64,000 bases of DNA from Onishia taeanensis (GCF_003268885.1 NZ_QLSX01000008.1:62001-126000), one strand, 5' to 3'. Positions 18,137-27,620 are shown, numbered from the stretch's first letter. Numbers and translations: made by a program. The notes: generated by a model not told the origin, from the sequence alone.

Positions 18137-19705
18137 TCATGCCAAGTCTGCGTCATGTCCAGGGTCATCATGCGCGTGACGCGATACCTCGAGGGTCACT
18201 ACCAGGCCGCCGCCGGGATGATTATCAAGCGTCATCTCCCCGCCATGGGCCCGCAGGATGTGCCGGGCGATACCGAGCCCCAGGCCGCTGCCGCCGGTAT
18301 GGCGACTCCTAGAAGGCTCGAGGCGCACGAAGGGCGAGAACACCCGCTCGAGCTGTCTCTCGGGTATCCCGGGGCCATGGTCACGCAGGGTGATCCTGAG
18401 CCTCGCCGCACTGTCTTCAAGATGCACCTCAGCGCGCTTTCCATAGAAGACGGCGTTCTCCAGGAGGTTGGCCAGACAGCGCTTGAGCGCCAGAGGCTTG
18501 GCAGCAAGCGGCGTGGCCCGGCCGGTGACCGTCACCTCGCCACCCTGCAGGGCCATTTCCTCGGCGAGGCCGTCGAGCAACGCGCGCACGTCGACCGGCT
18601 CGATGGCTTCATGCAGGTCGAGCCCCCTGACCGAAGCCAGGGCGCCCTTGACCAGCAGGTCCAGCTCGTCGAGGGCGGCGCAAAAACGCTCGCGCTGATG
18701 ATCATCATCGAGCATCTCGGCCCGCAGGCGCATGCGGGTCAGGGGCGTCTTCAAATCGTGGGAGATCGCCGTGAAAAGCCGCTCGCGTTCTTCGACCTGG
18801 TGCTGAATGCGCTGCTGCATGCGGTTGAAGGCCACCGCCGTAGCCGCTACTTCGCGGGGGCCGGTCTCGCGCAGCGGCGGGCTGTCCAGATCGTCGCCGA
18901 GCCGGCGCGCGGCCCGCGACAGTCGCGCCAGTGGCCGGGTGGCGCTGCGGATGCCGAGCAGCGACAACCCGATCACGGCAAGCAGCACGATCAGCGCCGC
19001 GAACAGCCGTTCGCCGGACAGCCAGCCGTCATCGAAGAGCTCGGGCACCGGCAGCAGCGTCGCCACATAGAGCCAGCCCTGAGCATCCAGCGGTAGTTGC
19101 ACGACGAGGATCGGCGGATCGATGGGGTCCATCAACAGGCTATGACGCCCCCAGCGGGGCGGCAGGTCGTTCAGCAGCACCTCATTGTTGAACAGGCGCA
19201 GGGTGTCGGGAGACGAAAACTCGACGCGCGCGTTGTCGACGCCGAGCTCGGAGGCGAGTATCTCGCGGAAGTTATCGGTCACCACCGCCTGGGCGGGCCC
19301 CCTGCCGATGTCCTGAATGGGAATGCGGTGATCGTTGACGCTGACGAAGAAGCGCGTGCCTCCCATGTCGCGCAGCTGATCGAGAACGATATGCCGGTAA
19401 TCGACCGGCAACGAGCGGAAGAAGCGCACCGTAGAGGCGACGCTGTAGGCGACGTTGCGGGACAGCTCATCGACCTGCTCGAGGCGGCTGTCCTGCGCCT
19501 GGTGGGTCCAGATCGCATAGCTTGCGAGCTGGGCGCCCAGCACCCCAACCAGCATGATCAGCACGAAGCGACCGCGCAGACTGCGCGGCAGCCCTCGGGC
19601 CAGGCTGCGCCTCAGGCGGTGCCAGATGTGCCTGTCAACGCCCGAGGCCTCGTTGTGATTAGCGTCCGATATCGCGCTCTGATCAGCGCCCGACTCTGCG
19701 CTCAC
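18137..19705 (-). CDS. gtrS: sensor histidine kinase, glucose-uptake regulation
   Basis: 522-aa inner-membrane sensor kinase. Its parts are a cytoplasmic N-tail, span 1 near residues 47-70, a periplasmic sensor region of about 160 residues, span 2 near 230-252, a HAMP segment (ATRPLARLSRAARRLGDDL), HisKA with the phospho-accepting histidine in HDLKTPLTRMR (about H316), and HATPase with NLLENAVFYGK, DHGPGIP and GGSGLGLGIA. It overlaps the upstream regulator gene by 4 bp. Position between the regulator and gtsABCD mirrors Pseudomonas gltR-gtrS-gts, where GtrS senses 2-ketogluconate/6-phosphogluconate; the ligand here is inferred from that similarity. Confidence 0.82.
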   Translation of the reverse strand: MSAESGADQSAISDANHNEASGVDRHIWHRLRRSLARGLPRSLRGRFVLIMLVGVLGAQLASYAIWTHQAQDSRLEQVDELSRNVAYSVASTVRFFRSLPVDYRHIVLDQLRDMGGTRFFVSVNDHRIPIQDIGRGPAQAVVTDNFREILASELGVDNARVEFSSPDTLRLFNNEVLLNDLPPRWGRHSLLMDPIDPPILVVQLPLDAQGWLYVATLLPVPELFDDGWLSGERLFAALIVLLAVIGLSLLGIRSATRPLARLSRAARRLGDDLDSPPLRETGPREVAATAVAFNRMQQRIQHQVEERERLFTAISHDLKTPLTRMRLRAEMLDDDHQRERFCAALDELDLLVKGALASVRGLDLHEAIEPVDVRALLDGLAEEMALQGGEVTVTGRATPLAAKPLALKRCLANLLENAVFYGKRAEVHLEDSAARLRITLRDHGPGIPERQLERVFSPFVRLEPSRSRHTGGSGLGLGIARHILRAHGGEMTLDNHPGGGLVVTLEVSRHAHDDPGHDADLA

Positions 19706-20436
19706 GCCAGCGCATCCACTCGTGTGGCCAGCACATAGCCGGCGCCGCGGACGGTGCGAATCAACTGGGAGTGCTGGGCGTCCTCGCCCAGGCGCTGACG
19801 CAGCCGGCAGACGTGGACGTCGATGGAGCGATCCAGCGGTGGCGCCGGGCGCCCGCGGCTCAAGTCATAGAGCGCCTCCCGGGACAGCACCTCTTCTGGA
19901 TGTTCGAGAAACACCTGCAGCAGTTGGAAATCCGCGCCGGACAGGGCGCTGCGCTCGCCTTCTCCGTCGATCAGCTCGCGGGTCACCCGGTCGAGTCGCC
20001 AGTCGCCGAAGGCCACCAGCCGCGCCTGATCGGGGTGCTTCTCAACGCCCGGGTCGGCCAATCGGCGGGTGCGGCGCAGCACTGCCTTGATGCGCGCCAG
20101 GAGCTCACGGGGATTGAAGGGCTTGCCAAGGTAGTCATCGGCGCCGAGTTCGAGGCCCAGGATGCGATCGGTCTCGTCGGCGCTGGCAGTGAGCATGATG
20201 ATCGGCACGTCGCTGTCGAGACGCACCCGGCGGCAGATCGTGAAGCCATCGTCGCCGGGCAGCATGAGATCGACGATCAACAGGTCCGGCATTTCAACGG
20301 CCAGCAGCGTCTCCAGCGAGTCGGCATCCTCGGCCACCAGGGTGCGAAAGCCATGGCGACCGAGATAGTCGGCCAGCAGCTCGCGGATTTCCGGGTCGTC
20401 GTCGACCACGATCAGGGTCGCAGGCGAATGGGTCAT
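19702..20436 (-). CDS. gltR: OmpR-family response regulator
   Basis: 244-aa response regulator: receiver domain with acidic pocket VVDDDPE, phospho-acceptor in LIVDLMLPGDDGF (about D56), threonine in MLTASA and lysine in GKPFNPREL, then a winged-helix DNA-binding domain (residues about 145-240) ending RTVRGAGYVLATRV. Encoded just before the sensor kinase with a 4-bp overlap. It probably controls the neighbouring gtsABCD genes, as GltR does in Pseudomonas. The ATG at 20436 fits the domain boundary; an alternative ATG at 20478 adds 14 residues and neither has a strong ribosome site. Confidence 0.82.
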   Translation of the reverse strand: MTHSPATLIVVDDDPEIRELLADYLGRHGFRTLVAEDADSLETLLAVEMPDLLIVDLMLPGDDGFTICRRVRLDSDVPIIMLTASADETDRILGLELGADDYLGKPFNPRELLARIKAVLRRTRRLADPGVEKHPDQARLVAFGDWRLDRVTRELIDGEGERSALSGADFQLLQVFLEHPEEVLSREALYDLSRGRPAPPLDRSIDVHVCRLRQRLGEDAQHSQLIRTVRGAGYVLATRVDALA

Positions 20437-20664
20437 TGCAGCAGGTATCGCAGAAGAGGCATGGCAGTCCGTATCCATGGCGCCGACCGAGCGGGCCGCG
20501 TCGGGCCCCTATCGGCCATGAAGGAGATCAAGGCAATCTGCTGCGATGATGGTGGATGCTGTGGCGGCCCGGCAAGGTGCTTGCGACCAAGGTGGTAGGG
20601 GCATACACCCCTGCACGGGCCAATCACGGACCCGGCAACGACCGGCTAAGGACGCCCGACCCTG

Positions 20665-21462
20665 TCAGCCCAGCAGGCGCTCGCGCAGCGTGCTGGCAAC
20701 GGCGGCATCATCATGATGGCCGATACGGGTGGCCCGGGGCACCCGCCCGGGCAGCTCGGGATGGGCATTGGCCATCACGAACGCCTGACCGGCCAGATCC
20801 AGCATCTCGGTGTCATTGAGGTTGTCACCGAAGGCCAGGCAGGCCTCGGCGGGCAGCGACAGCCGCTCCAGCAGTCGCGCCAGGGCAGTGCCCTTGTTGA
20901 CGCCACCGGCCATGATCTCAAGCGACCCGGGCAAGGAGTACGTCAGGTGCAGGGCCGAACCGTAGCGTGCCTCCACGGCCTCCTCGATGGTTGAAAGCGC
21001 CGCCGGCTCGCCGATGAACAACACCTTGCCGACACCTCGACCATCGAGCTCCCCGGGCTCGGCCACCCGATAGCCAAAGCCGGTGTGGGCATGAAGCGCA
21101 AGCAGCTCCGGCGCCGGCGCATCGATCAACCAGTCGTCATCGCGATAGAGGTTCAGGCGCATGCCCGGCGGTCGCTCGAGCGCGATCAGCTCCCGGGCCA
21201 TCGCCTCGGGCACATGCTGGGTCGACAGCACCGCATCGTCCGGGCCATGCAGATAGGCGCCGTTGGTGCTGATGATGTGGGCCTCTACGACGAGCCGCTC
21301 GCGCAGGGGCAGGATGTCCCGATAGTGGCGGCCTGAGGCGATGGCCAGATGATGGCCGCGCTCGGCGAGGGCCTGGAAGGTCTCGATGGTGAGCGGGTCC
21401 AGATCATGGTCGGCGTTGAGCAGGGTGCGGTCGAGGTCGGTGACGATCAGCTGTGGCGACAT
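20665..21462 (-). CDS. Cof-type HAD-IIB sugar-phosphate phosphatase
   Basis: 265-aa soluble phosphatase of the HAD superfamily, class IIB. Motif I is DLDRTLL (nucleophile D9, acid D11), with an Arg where Gly is usual; motif II is the Ser in AIASGRHY; motif III is the lysine in GGVNKGTAL; motif IV is FGDNLNDTEML. The cap lies between motifs II and III (about residues 85-185). Members dephosphorylate sugar phosphates, FMN or PLP; the substrate cannot be told from sequence. Single gene, divergent from rnb. Confidence 0.88.
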   Translation of the reverse strand: MSPQLIVTDLDRTLLNADHDLDPLTIETFQALAERGHHLAIASGRHYRDILPLRERLVVEAHIISTNGAYLHGPDDAVLSTQHVPEAMARELIALERPPGMRLNLYRDDDWLIDAPAPELLALHAHTGFGYRVAEPGELDGRGVGKVLFIGEPAALSTIEEAVEARYGSALHLTYSLPGSLEIMAGGVNKGTALARLLERLSLPAEACLAFGDNLNDTEMLDLAGQAFVMANAHPELPGRVPRATRIGHHDDAAVASTLRERLLG

Positions 21463-21654
21463 GTGGGCTCCTTGGCGTCTTAGTCGCTAGCATACCCAAG
21501 GGAGTCGATGGCTGTCTTCGCCGGTCTTGCCACGAGCTCACCCCTAACGTCTTGATTGGTCGTGCACACCTTCTGCGGCTGTCCGCCCCGATTGGCGCGG
21601 GCTGGAGGAATCCGTATAGTGGCCCCCACTCTTCCCGCCATGCAAAAGTGTCCG

Positions 21655-23595
21655 ATGCTTCAGAACAACTCGATGCTTGCTCAGCTCAAGCAGCAGATCC
21701 GCGATACCACGCCCCGGGTCGAGGGCGTGATCAAAGCCACCGACAAGGGCTTTGGCTTCCTCGAAACCGACGACGGCGACTCCTACTTCGTGCCGCCTCC
21801 CGCCATGAAGCAGGTGCTTCACGGCGACCGGGTGAAGGCCATCCTCAAGGAGGAAGGTGAAAAGACCTCGGTCGAGCCGGATACCCTGCTGGAAATCGGC
21901 ATGCAACGTTTCGTGGCCCGGGTCCAGAAGCGTGAAGGCCGCCTGGCCGTGGTGCCCGACCACCCGTCGGTCAAGAACGTGCTCAAGGCGCGCCTCAAGC
22001 GCAGCCTCGACGAAGACAGCATCGCCGATGGCGACTGGGTGGTGGCCCGCCTGGTGCGCCACCCACTGAAAGAAGGCGACCGCGGTTTCTTTTCTCAGAT
22101 CGACGAGCTGGTCGCCAAGAGCGACAACCCGGCGGTGCCTTGGCGCGTGACGCTGGCGCGTCATGCCCTCGAGCAGGCCTCGCCGGAAGCCGGTGACGAC
22201 TGGCCGATGGCCGATGAAGGCCTCACGCGCGAAGACCTGACCGCAGAGCCCTTCTTCACCATCGACGGTGAAAAAACGCGCGACATGGACGACGCCCTGC
22301 GCGTCGAGACCCTGGACAACGGCGGCTGGCGCCTGACGGTAGCGATCGCCGATCCCACCGCCTACGTCGACGAGAGCCATGCCGCCGACCTGGAAGCGCG
22401 CACCCGCGCCTTCACCGTCTATCTGCCGGGACAGAACGTCACCATGCTGCCGGAAGTGCTGGCCGACGATCTGTGCTCGCTGTGGGAAGGCAAGGAGCGT
22501 CCAGTGCTGGCCTGCGCGCTGGACATCGATGCCGAAGGCAACCTGGGCGACTACCGCTTCTTCGCCGCGAACATGATCTCGAAGTCACGCCTGGTCTATG
22601 ACCATGTCTCCGACTGGATCGAAGGTCAGGGCGACTGGGCACCAGATGAAGCCATCGCGCCGCAGCTCACTGCCCTGCGCGACCTGACCGAGGCACGCAG
22701 CGCCTGGCGCGCCGCCAATGCGCTGGTGTTCAAGGATCGTCCTGACTACGTCTTCGATCTGGACGACGCCGGCAATGTGCTGAACATTCGCACCGAGGAT
22801 CGGCGCATCGCCAACCGCATGATCGAGGAATCGATGATTGCGGCCAACGCCTGCTGCGCCGACCTGCTAGCGGACAAGGTCGGTCACGGCATCTTCAACG
22901 TGCACCGGGCCTTCGAGCCGGAGAAAGCCGACGCGGCTCACGAGTTCCTCGCCGCCCAGGATATCCAGGTCGAGCGCGAGGCCCTGCTCGAGCTGCCGCG
23001 CTATCGCGAGCTCAAGCGCGAACTCGAGGCCCGCGATGATGCCTGGCTTGATGTTCGCCTGCGCCGCTTCCAGGGCTTCACCAGCATGTCCGCCCTGCCC
23101 GGCCCGCACTTCGGCCTGGGCCTGGCCGCTTACGCCACCTGGACCTCGCCGATCCGCAAGTACGGCGACATGGTCAACCACCGCCTGATCAAGCGCGTGC
23201 TTAAGGGCGAGAGCGCCCCGGCCGAGGCCAGCCAGGCGCTGACCGAGCAGCTCACCGAACGCCGCCGCCTGAACCGCATGGCAGAGCGCGATGTGAAGGA
23301 CTGGCTCTACGTGCGCTACCTGACAGAGGCAGCCAAGGAGCAGCAGGAGTTCGAGGCCGAGATCATCGCCGTCAACCGCGGCGGCATGCGGGTGCGTCTG
23401 GTCGCAAATGGCGCCACCGCCTTCATTCCGGCGCCGCTGATGCACAGCGAACGTGACAAGGTAGTGATCGACGACAAGGAAGGTCGCATCCAGATCGAAG
23501 GCGAAGAGCGCTTCAAGCTGGGCGACATGACCCGCGTGGCTCTCACGGAAGCGCGTGAAGAGACCCGCTCGCTGGTGGCCCGCCCCGCGGTCTGA
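21655..23595 (+). CDS. rnb: exoribonuclease II
   Basis: 646-aa 3'-5' exoribonuclease, almost the same length as E. coli RNase II. The N-terminus MLQNNSMLAQLKQQIRDT and GVIKATDKGFGFLETDDGDS form the first cold-shock-type RNA-binding domain. The RNB catalytic domain has IDGEKTRDMDDAL with metal-binding aspartates near 204, 210, 212 and 213, and YATWTSPIRKYGDMVNHRLI. The C-terminal S1 domain covers about residues 560-640. The ATG at 21655 matches the family start; upstream in-frame codons from 21556 do not. It degrades mRNA in the cytosol. A terminator follows. Confidence 0.95.
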   Translation: MLQNNSMLAQLKQQIRDTTPRVEGVIKATDKGFGFLETDDGDSYFVPPPAMKQVLHGDRVKAILKEEGEKTSVEPDTLLEIGMQRFVARVQKREGRLAVVPDHPSVKNVLKARLKRSLDEDSIADGDWVVARLVRHPLKEGDRGFFSQIDELVAKSDNPAVPWRVTLARHALEQASPEAGDDWPMADEGLTREDLTAEPFFTIDGEKTRDMDDALRVETLDNGGWRLTVAIADPTAYVDESHAADLEARTRAFTVYLPGQNVTMLPEVLADDLCSLWEGKERPVLACALDIDAEGNLGDYRFFAANMISKSRLVYDHVSDWIEGQGDWAPDEAIAPQLTALRDLTEARSAWRAANALVFKDRPDYVFDLDDAGNVLNIRTEDRRIANRMIEESMIAANACCADLLADKVGHGIFNVHRAFEPEKADAAHEFLAAQDIQVEREALLELPRYRELKRELEARDDAWLDVRLRRFQGFTSMSALPGPHFGLGLAAYATWTSPIRKYGDMVNHRLIKRVLKGESAPAEASQALTEQLTERRRLNRMAERDVKDWLYVRYLTEAAKEQQEFEAEIIAVNRGGMRVRLVANGATAFIPAPLMHSERDKVVIDDKEGRIQIEGEERFKLGDMTRVALTEAREETRSLVARPAV

Positions 23596-23623
23596 TCAAG
23601 CGCTGACCGCCTGCAAGACGCAC

Positions 23624-23657
23624 AACGCCCCGGCCACTCGCCGGGGCATTGTCGTTT
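23624..23657 (+). terminator. terminator after rnb
   Basis: Eight-bp stem GCCCCGGC / GCCGGGGC with CACTC loop (23627-23647), followed by ATTGTCGTTT. Confidence 0.75.
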
Positions 23658-23709
23658 CAAGCCTGTGCCGCGCGGAGGCCACACAGCCGATCAATGGTCC
23701 CACACGGGC

Positions 23710-24966
23710 TCACAGCTGCTCCAGCAGCATTCGGGCCCCCTGCTCCATGAATCGTGTCCAGCGTCCGCGCCGACGGAACTCGTCGGCGTCCAGACGCTGC
23801 GCACGCTGGCAGTCATCGTCGAATTGCCCATCCAGGGTCGCCGTGACAGCCTCGGAGAGCATCAGGGCGCAACATTCCTCGTCCTTGCCCATCGACCGAT
23901 GATTGACGTTCACCGACCCGACGCAGGCAAGCCGACCGTCGACGGTAATCACCTTGGCATGCAGCATGGTCGGCAGAAACACCCAGACCTTCGCACCGGC
24001 ATCAAGCAGCCGCTCGATGCTCGGCTGCCCGGCCAGCTGCGACAGGCGGCTGTCGTTGTGGCGACCCGGCACCAGCAGCTCCACCGAGACACCTCGCTCG
24101 AGTGCCGAGATGATCTGCTCGATCAAGACATCATCCGGGGCAAAGTAGGCGGTCACGATGCGTAGCCTGACCTGACTGACCGCCACCAGCGAGCGCAGCA
24201 TTGCAGCGGATTCGGTCCAACCGATGGTCGAGGAGGCCCGCACGCACTGGACCAGCAGTCCATCCTCGTGAACCGGCGGCCGCTGGCGAATCGGCTCCCA
24301 CTGCCAAGGCCCACACTCGTTCCAGTTGTCGAGAAAGGCAGAATGCAGCCCGATGACCGCCGGACCCGACACGAGTAGATGCGTCTCGCGCCATTCATCC
24401 GGCGTGCGGGCATCGCCTTCCCATTCGGCAGCGATGCCGACCCCGCCGACGAAGCCGAGGCGGTCGTCGCATACCATGATCTTGCGGTGCGTGCGCTTGT
24501 CGATCTGCCAGGGCCTTGGCAGCTTGATCGGCCGGAAAAGGCGCACCTCGACGCCGGCCTCGCGCATCTGAGCGACCACCTCAGACGACATCTTCTGCGT
24601 TCCCACCGCATCCAGCACGACCCGAACCCGGAGACCCTCGCGAGCCCGACGGGCCAGAGCCTCGGCGAAGCGCTGCGCGATGTCACCCGTCCAGTAGACG
24701 TAGGTCACCAGATCGATGCTGGCCTCGGCGGCATCGATGGCATCGAGCATGGCGGGGAATATCTCCACGCCATTGCGCATCACCTCGACATGATTGCCGG
24801 CAGTGAACGGCGTCCCCAGCGCGTACTCGAGCTCGGTGCGGTAATAGGCCTCCTCTCGGGGCGACGCGGGCCCTGACGCGTCCGAGTCCCGTTTCTCGAG
24901 CGAGTGGGCCTCTTTGCGCTGACGCTCGCTTGAACGGCTCTCGCCTGAACCGGTGTCGGCTGGCAT
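23710..24966 (-). CDS. phospholipase D-family / cardiolipin synthase-like protein
   Basis: 418-aa protein with two PLD domains. The HKD motifs are H160-x-K in THRKIMVCDDRLGFVGG and H336-x-K in LHAKVITVDGRLACVGS, each followed by the usual GS/GG-N stretch, so both active-site halves look intact. The length and the NGVEIFPAMLDAIDAA opening (after a polar 45-residue N-terminal extension) resemble ClsB-type cardiolipin synthases, and no long membrane segment is present. It probably makes or remodels phospholipids at the inner membrane face; a phosphodiesterase role is the alternative. Start at 24966 has AAGGAGAGGAG upstream. Divergent from a glycosyltransferase. Confidence 0.82.
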   Translation of the reverse strand: MPADTGSGESRSSERQRKEAHSLEKRDSDASGPASPREEAYYRTELEYALGTPFTAGNHVEVMRNGVEIFPAMLDAIDAAEASIDLVTYVYWTGDIAQRFAEALARRAREGLRVRVVLDAVGTQKMSSEVVAQMREAGVEVRLFRPIKLPRPWQIDKRTHRKIMVCDDRLGFVGGVGIAAEWEGDARTPDEWRETHLLVSGPAVIGLHSAFLDNWNECGPWQWEPIRQRPPVHEDGLLVQCVRASSTIGWTESAAMLRSLVAVSQVRLRIVTAYFAPDDVLIEQIISALERGVSVELLVPGRHNDSRLSQLAGQPSIERLLDAGAKVWVFLPTMLHAKVITVDGRLACVGSVNVNHRSMGKDEECCALMLSEAVTATLDGQFDDDCQRAQRLDADEFRRRGRWTRFMEQGARMLLEQL

Positions 24967-25139
24967 TCACTCCTCTCCTTGTCATGTGCGCGTGTCATCA
25001 TATGTCTCATGCATGGCCGCAAAGCGCCACCCGTAGAGCCTCGAGCATTCTCTGCCGAGACGGCGAAGCCGACCTGTCGTCGAACTGTCGCATTGCCTCG
25101 CTACCCTTGAGCGAGAGCCAACGGCAACAGGAGACGGTC

Positions 25140-26258
25140 TTGCACCTTGCGGATATCACCATGTTTCATGCGCCGGATAGCGGCGGCGTGCGCACCTACC
25201 TTCAGGCCAAGCACCGTCACTTGGCGACCCTACCGGACGTCGCGGCTAACCTGTTGGTCCCCGCCGGCGAGCGTCAGACCCTGGGAGCCCTGCAGACCCT
25301 ACCCGCCTTTCGTTTGCCGCTGGGCCAGGGCTATCGCTTCCCGCTGCGGCGCAGCCCCTGGCGAGAGGCACTGGTCGAACTGGGCCCGGATCTGATCGAG
25401 GCCGGCGACCCCTACGTCACCGCCTGGGCGGCGCTGGAGGCCGGTCAGCAGTTAGGGGTGCCGGTGGTCGGGTTCTACCATTCCGACCTGCCACGGCTGA
25501 TGGGCGATCGCTTCGGCCCGCCGGTGGCCCGGCGCCTCAAGCGCTATGTGGCGGATCTTTACGGGCGCTTCGATAGCGTACTGGTGCCTTGCCGCTCGAT
25601 GGGCGAACGCCTCGAGGACTGGGGCGTGCAAGGCGTGCGCGTGCAGCCGTTGGGGGTCGATCTCGACACCTTCCATCCCCGCCGGCGCCAAGAAACGTTG
25701 CGAGAGACCCTTGGCCTCGACGACGCCACCCGACTGCTGGTCTTCGCCGGTCGCAACTCCCGGGAGAAGAACATCAATGACCTGCTGGCGACCGCCCAGC
25801 AACTCGGTCGCGGCTATCACCTGCTGCTGATGGGGCCGGGGATGCCGACCCAGGTTCCGGACAACGTCAGCGTGATCAGCCGCTGCTGCTCACCCAATGA
25901 GGTGGCTCGCGCCCTGGCCAGTGCCGATGCCATGGTCCACGCCGGCACGCGCGAGACCTTTGGCCTGGTGGCGTTGGAAGCCATGGCCAGCGGCCTGCCG
26001 GTGGTGGCTGCGCGGGCCGGTGCACTGATCGAGAACGTACCGCTGGGCTGCGGCGTGCTCTGCGAGCCCCATGCGCCGAACGCTATGGCACGCGCCGTAG
26101 AGGAACTCTTTCTCAACGATGCCGCCGCCATCGGCCGCCATGCCCGTCGCCACGTGGAGCGTCATTACCGCTGGTCGAAGGTCATCGATGGCCTGCTTGA
26201 CCATTACCGCACTCTGTCACCGACCCTTGCCACCACGACACGCTGCCAGCATGGCTAG
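25140..26258 (+). CDS. GT4-family glycosyltransferase
   Basis: 372-aa glycosyltransferase with a GT-B fold. The N-terminal domain starts HLADITMFHAPDSGGVRTYL, with the acceptor-side glycine loop. The C-terminal donor domain has VFAGRNSREKNINDLL and the E-x7-E signature in HAGTRETFGLVALEAMASGLPVV. I chose the TTG at 25140 because AGGAG lies six bases upstream and homologues begin near here; the frame is open from 24930 but that leader is not family-like. Sugar donor and acceptor unknown. The downstream membrane-protein gene overlaps or follows closely, and the divergent neighbour is a PLD/Cls-type enzyme, so a glycolipid role is a reasonable guess. Confidence 0.82.
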   Translation: MHLADITMFHAPDSGGVRTYLQAKHRHLATLPDVAANLLVPAGERQTLGALQTLPAFRLPLGQGYRFPLRRSPWREALVELGPDLIEAGDPYVTAWAALEAGQQLGVPVVGFYHSDLPRLMGDRFGPPVARRLKRYVADLYGRFDSVLVPCRSMGERLEDWGVQGVRVQPLGVDLDTFHPRRRQETLRETLGLDDATRLLVFAGRNSREKNINDLLATAQQLGRGYHLLLMGPGMPTQVPDNVSVISRCCSPNEVARALASADAMVHAGTRETFGLVALEAMASGLPVVAARAGALIENVPLGCGVLCEPHAPNAMARAVEELFLNDAAAIGRHARRHVERHYRWSKVIDGLLDHYRTLSPTLATTTRCQHG

Positions 26259-26319
26259 ACGACCGGTCGCTGAGTTCCCGGACGGTCGGCGCACCCTCAG
26301 GAACCGCACGGAAGCATTT

Positions 26320-27426
26320 ATGAAAGGTCTGAGGCGCGCGTGGAGGCTGTTGCGTGGCCGAGCACTGCTGATCCTGGCGCTGCTGATGGCGGCGCTGATC
26401 CCGCTGTTGCTCGATGGCATGGCACCTTTCGCGGCCCTTCTCGACTTTCCGCTTACGCAACTGGCGCTGATGCTGTCGCTGGTGCTTGGCTGTTGGAACC
26501 TCAACGCGCTTCGCCTGCGCCTGCTGCTTGCCGGCCGTCTCGGGGCTGGCGATAAACCACTCGATCGATCAGGCAACGGCCGCTTGGCCGGGTCATCGCC
26601 GGCCCAAGGCTCGCCGACCTGTGCCTTTCAGGGCACTGCTCCAGGCACTCCACTACTCTTGGGCCAGCGCCGGGCACTGGCGATGGTGATGGCCACCGAA
26701 TGCGCCACCTGTGCAACGCCGGGCGGCAGCGGTGGCCCCCTGACCCTGATGATGCTGCTCAGGGGTCACGGCCTGCGCCCCGCGACCTCCTCGGGGATCT
26801 TCCTGATCGATCAGGTATGCGACATGCTGTTCTTTCTGCTCGCCCTGGCCGCGATAGGCGGATACGCCCTGCTGCACCCGGACACCTGGCCTCGGCCCGA
26901 GCTTATCCGGCTGGCCGGTGCCGCCTTGGTGGCTATCCTGGTGATACTGATCGCACTGCTGCTTTGCCTGCCCCGCGTGCTGCGCCTGAGCCGTGCCCCG
27001 CTCGCCCGGCTGGGGCTCGCCCGCCCCCGGCGTCACCGCCTGGCCCGACAGCTGCTGCAGTTTCGACAGGGGCTTGCCACCACCCTGAGACAGCCGCCAC
27101 TGACGCTCGCCGCCATCTTCGCCCTTTGCAGCGCTCACTGGCTCACCCGCTACAGCCTGCTGTACCTGACGCTGGATGGGCTGGGCGTCGACGTCGCCTG
27201 GGTCTGGACCTTCATGGTGCAGATGCTGGCCATGGCCGCCGGTCAGCTGAGCCTGCTGCCGGGCGGTGCCGGCGGGGTCGAACTGACCATCGGCGCCTTT
27301 TTGCTACCGACACTGGGCGGCGAGACCACCGCCGCCGCGGTCCTGATCTGGCGCTTTGTCACCTACCATTGGTACCTGTTGGCCGGCGCTCCGGTACTGG
27401 CTTGGCTGGTCAGTCAGCGACGCTAG
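26320..27426 (+). CDS. flippase-like / LPG-synthase-TM-domain membrane protein
   Basis: About 368 aa with seven or eight membrane spans, resembling the lysylphosphatidylglycerol-synthase transmembrane family (YbhN/AglD type): NLNALRLRLLLAGR after two spans, CATPGGSGGPLTLMMLLRGHG, FLIDQVCDMLFFLLAL, and a late LSLLPGGAGGVELTIGAFLLP. Odd feature: about 40 polar residues (DKPLDRSGNGRLAGSSPAQG and on to LLLGQRRA) lie where relatives have a short loop, which may be an insertion or a compensated frameshift. Start uncertain: ATG 26320 has GGAAG upstream; ATG 26251 overlaps the glycosyltransferase stop. It probably acts with the preceding glycosyltransferase. Confidence 0.7.
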   Translation: MKGLRRAWRLLRGRALLILALLMAALIPLLLDGMAPFAALLDFPLTQLALMLSLVLGCWNLNALRLRLLLAGRLGAGDKPLDRSGNGRLAGSSPAQGSPTCAFQGTAPGTPLLLGQRRALAMVMATECATCATPGGSGGPLTLMMLLRGHGLRPATSSGIFLIDQVCDMLFFLLALAAIGGYALLHPDTWPRPELIRLAGAALVAILVILIALLLCLPRVLRLSRAPLARLGLARPRRHRLARQLLQFRQGLATTLRQPPLTLAAIFALCSAHWLTRYSLLYLTLDGLGVDVAWVWTFMVQMLAMAAGQLSLLPGGAGGVELTIGAFLLPTLGGETTAAAVLIWRFVTYHWYLLAGAPVLAWLVSQRR

Positions 27427-27564
27427 ATCTGCCGGGAAATCTCTGCGTCACTACCGTCCTGCCTGCGCTCGCCAACGGCTGACAAATCCCGCGCACCGCG
27501 TCTGGGCATGGCTTGATTCCATGCATGGCTGTTTCCTGGGTACGCTGCCTTCTTGGTACGTGAT

Positions 27565-27620
27565 CTCTTTGCTTCGGCCTCTTTGCTTCGGCCTCTTTGC
27601 TTCGGCCTCTTTGGTCCGTC
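27565..27620. repeat. tandem repeat, three exact 14-bp units plus one degenerate
   Basis: CTCTTTGCTTCGGC occurs three times in a row (27565-27578, 27579-27592, 27593-27606), followed by a decayed unit CTCTTTGGTCCGTC. It lies in the convergent gap upstream of the sucD terminator. Confidence 0.93.
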
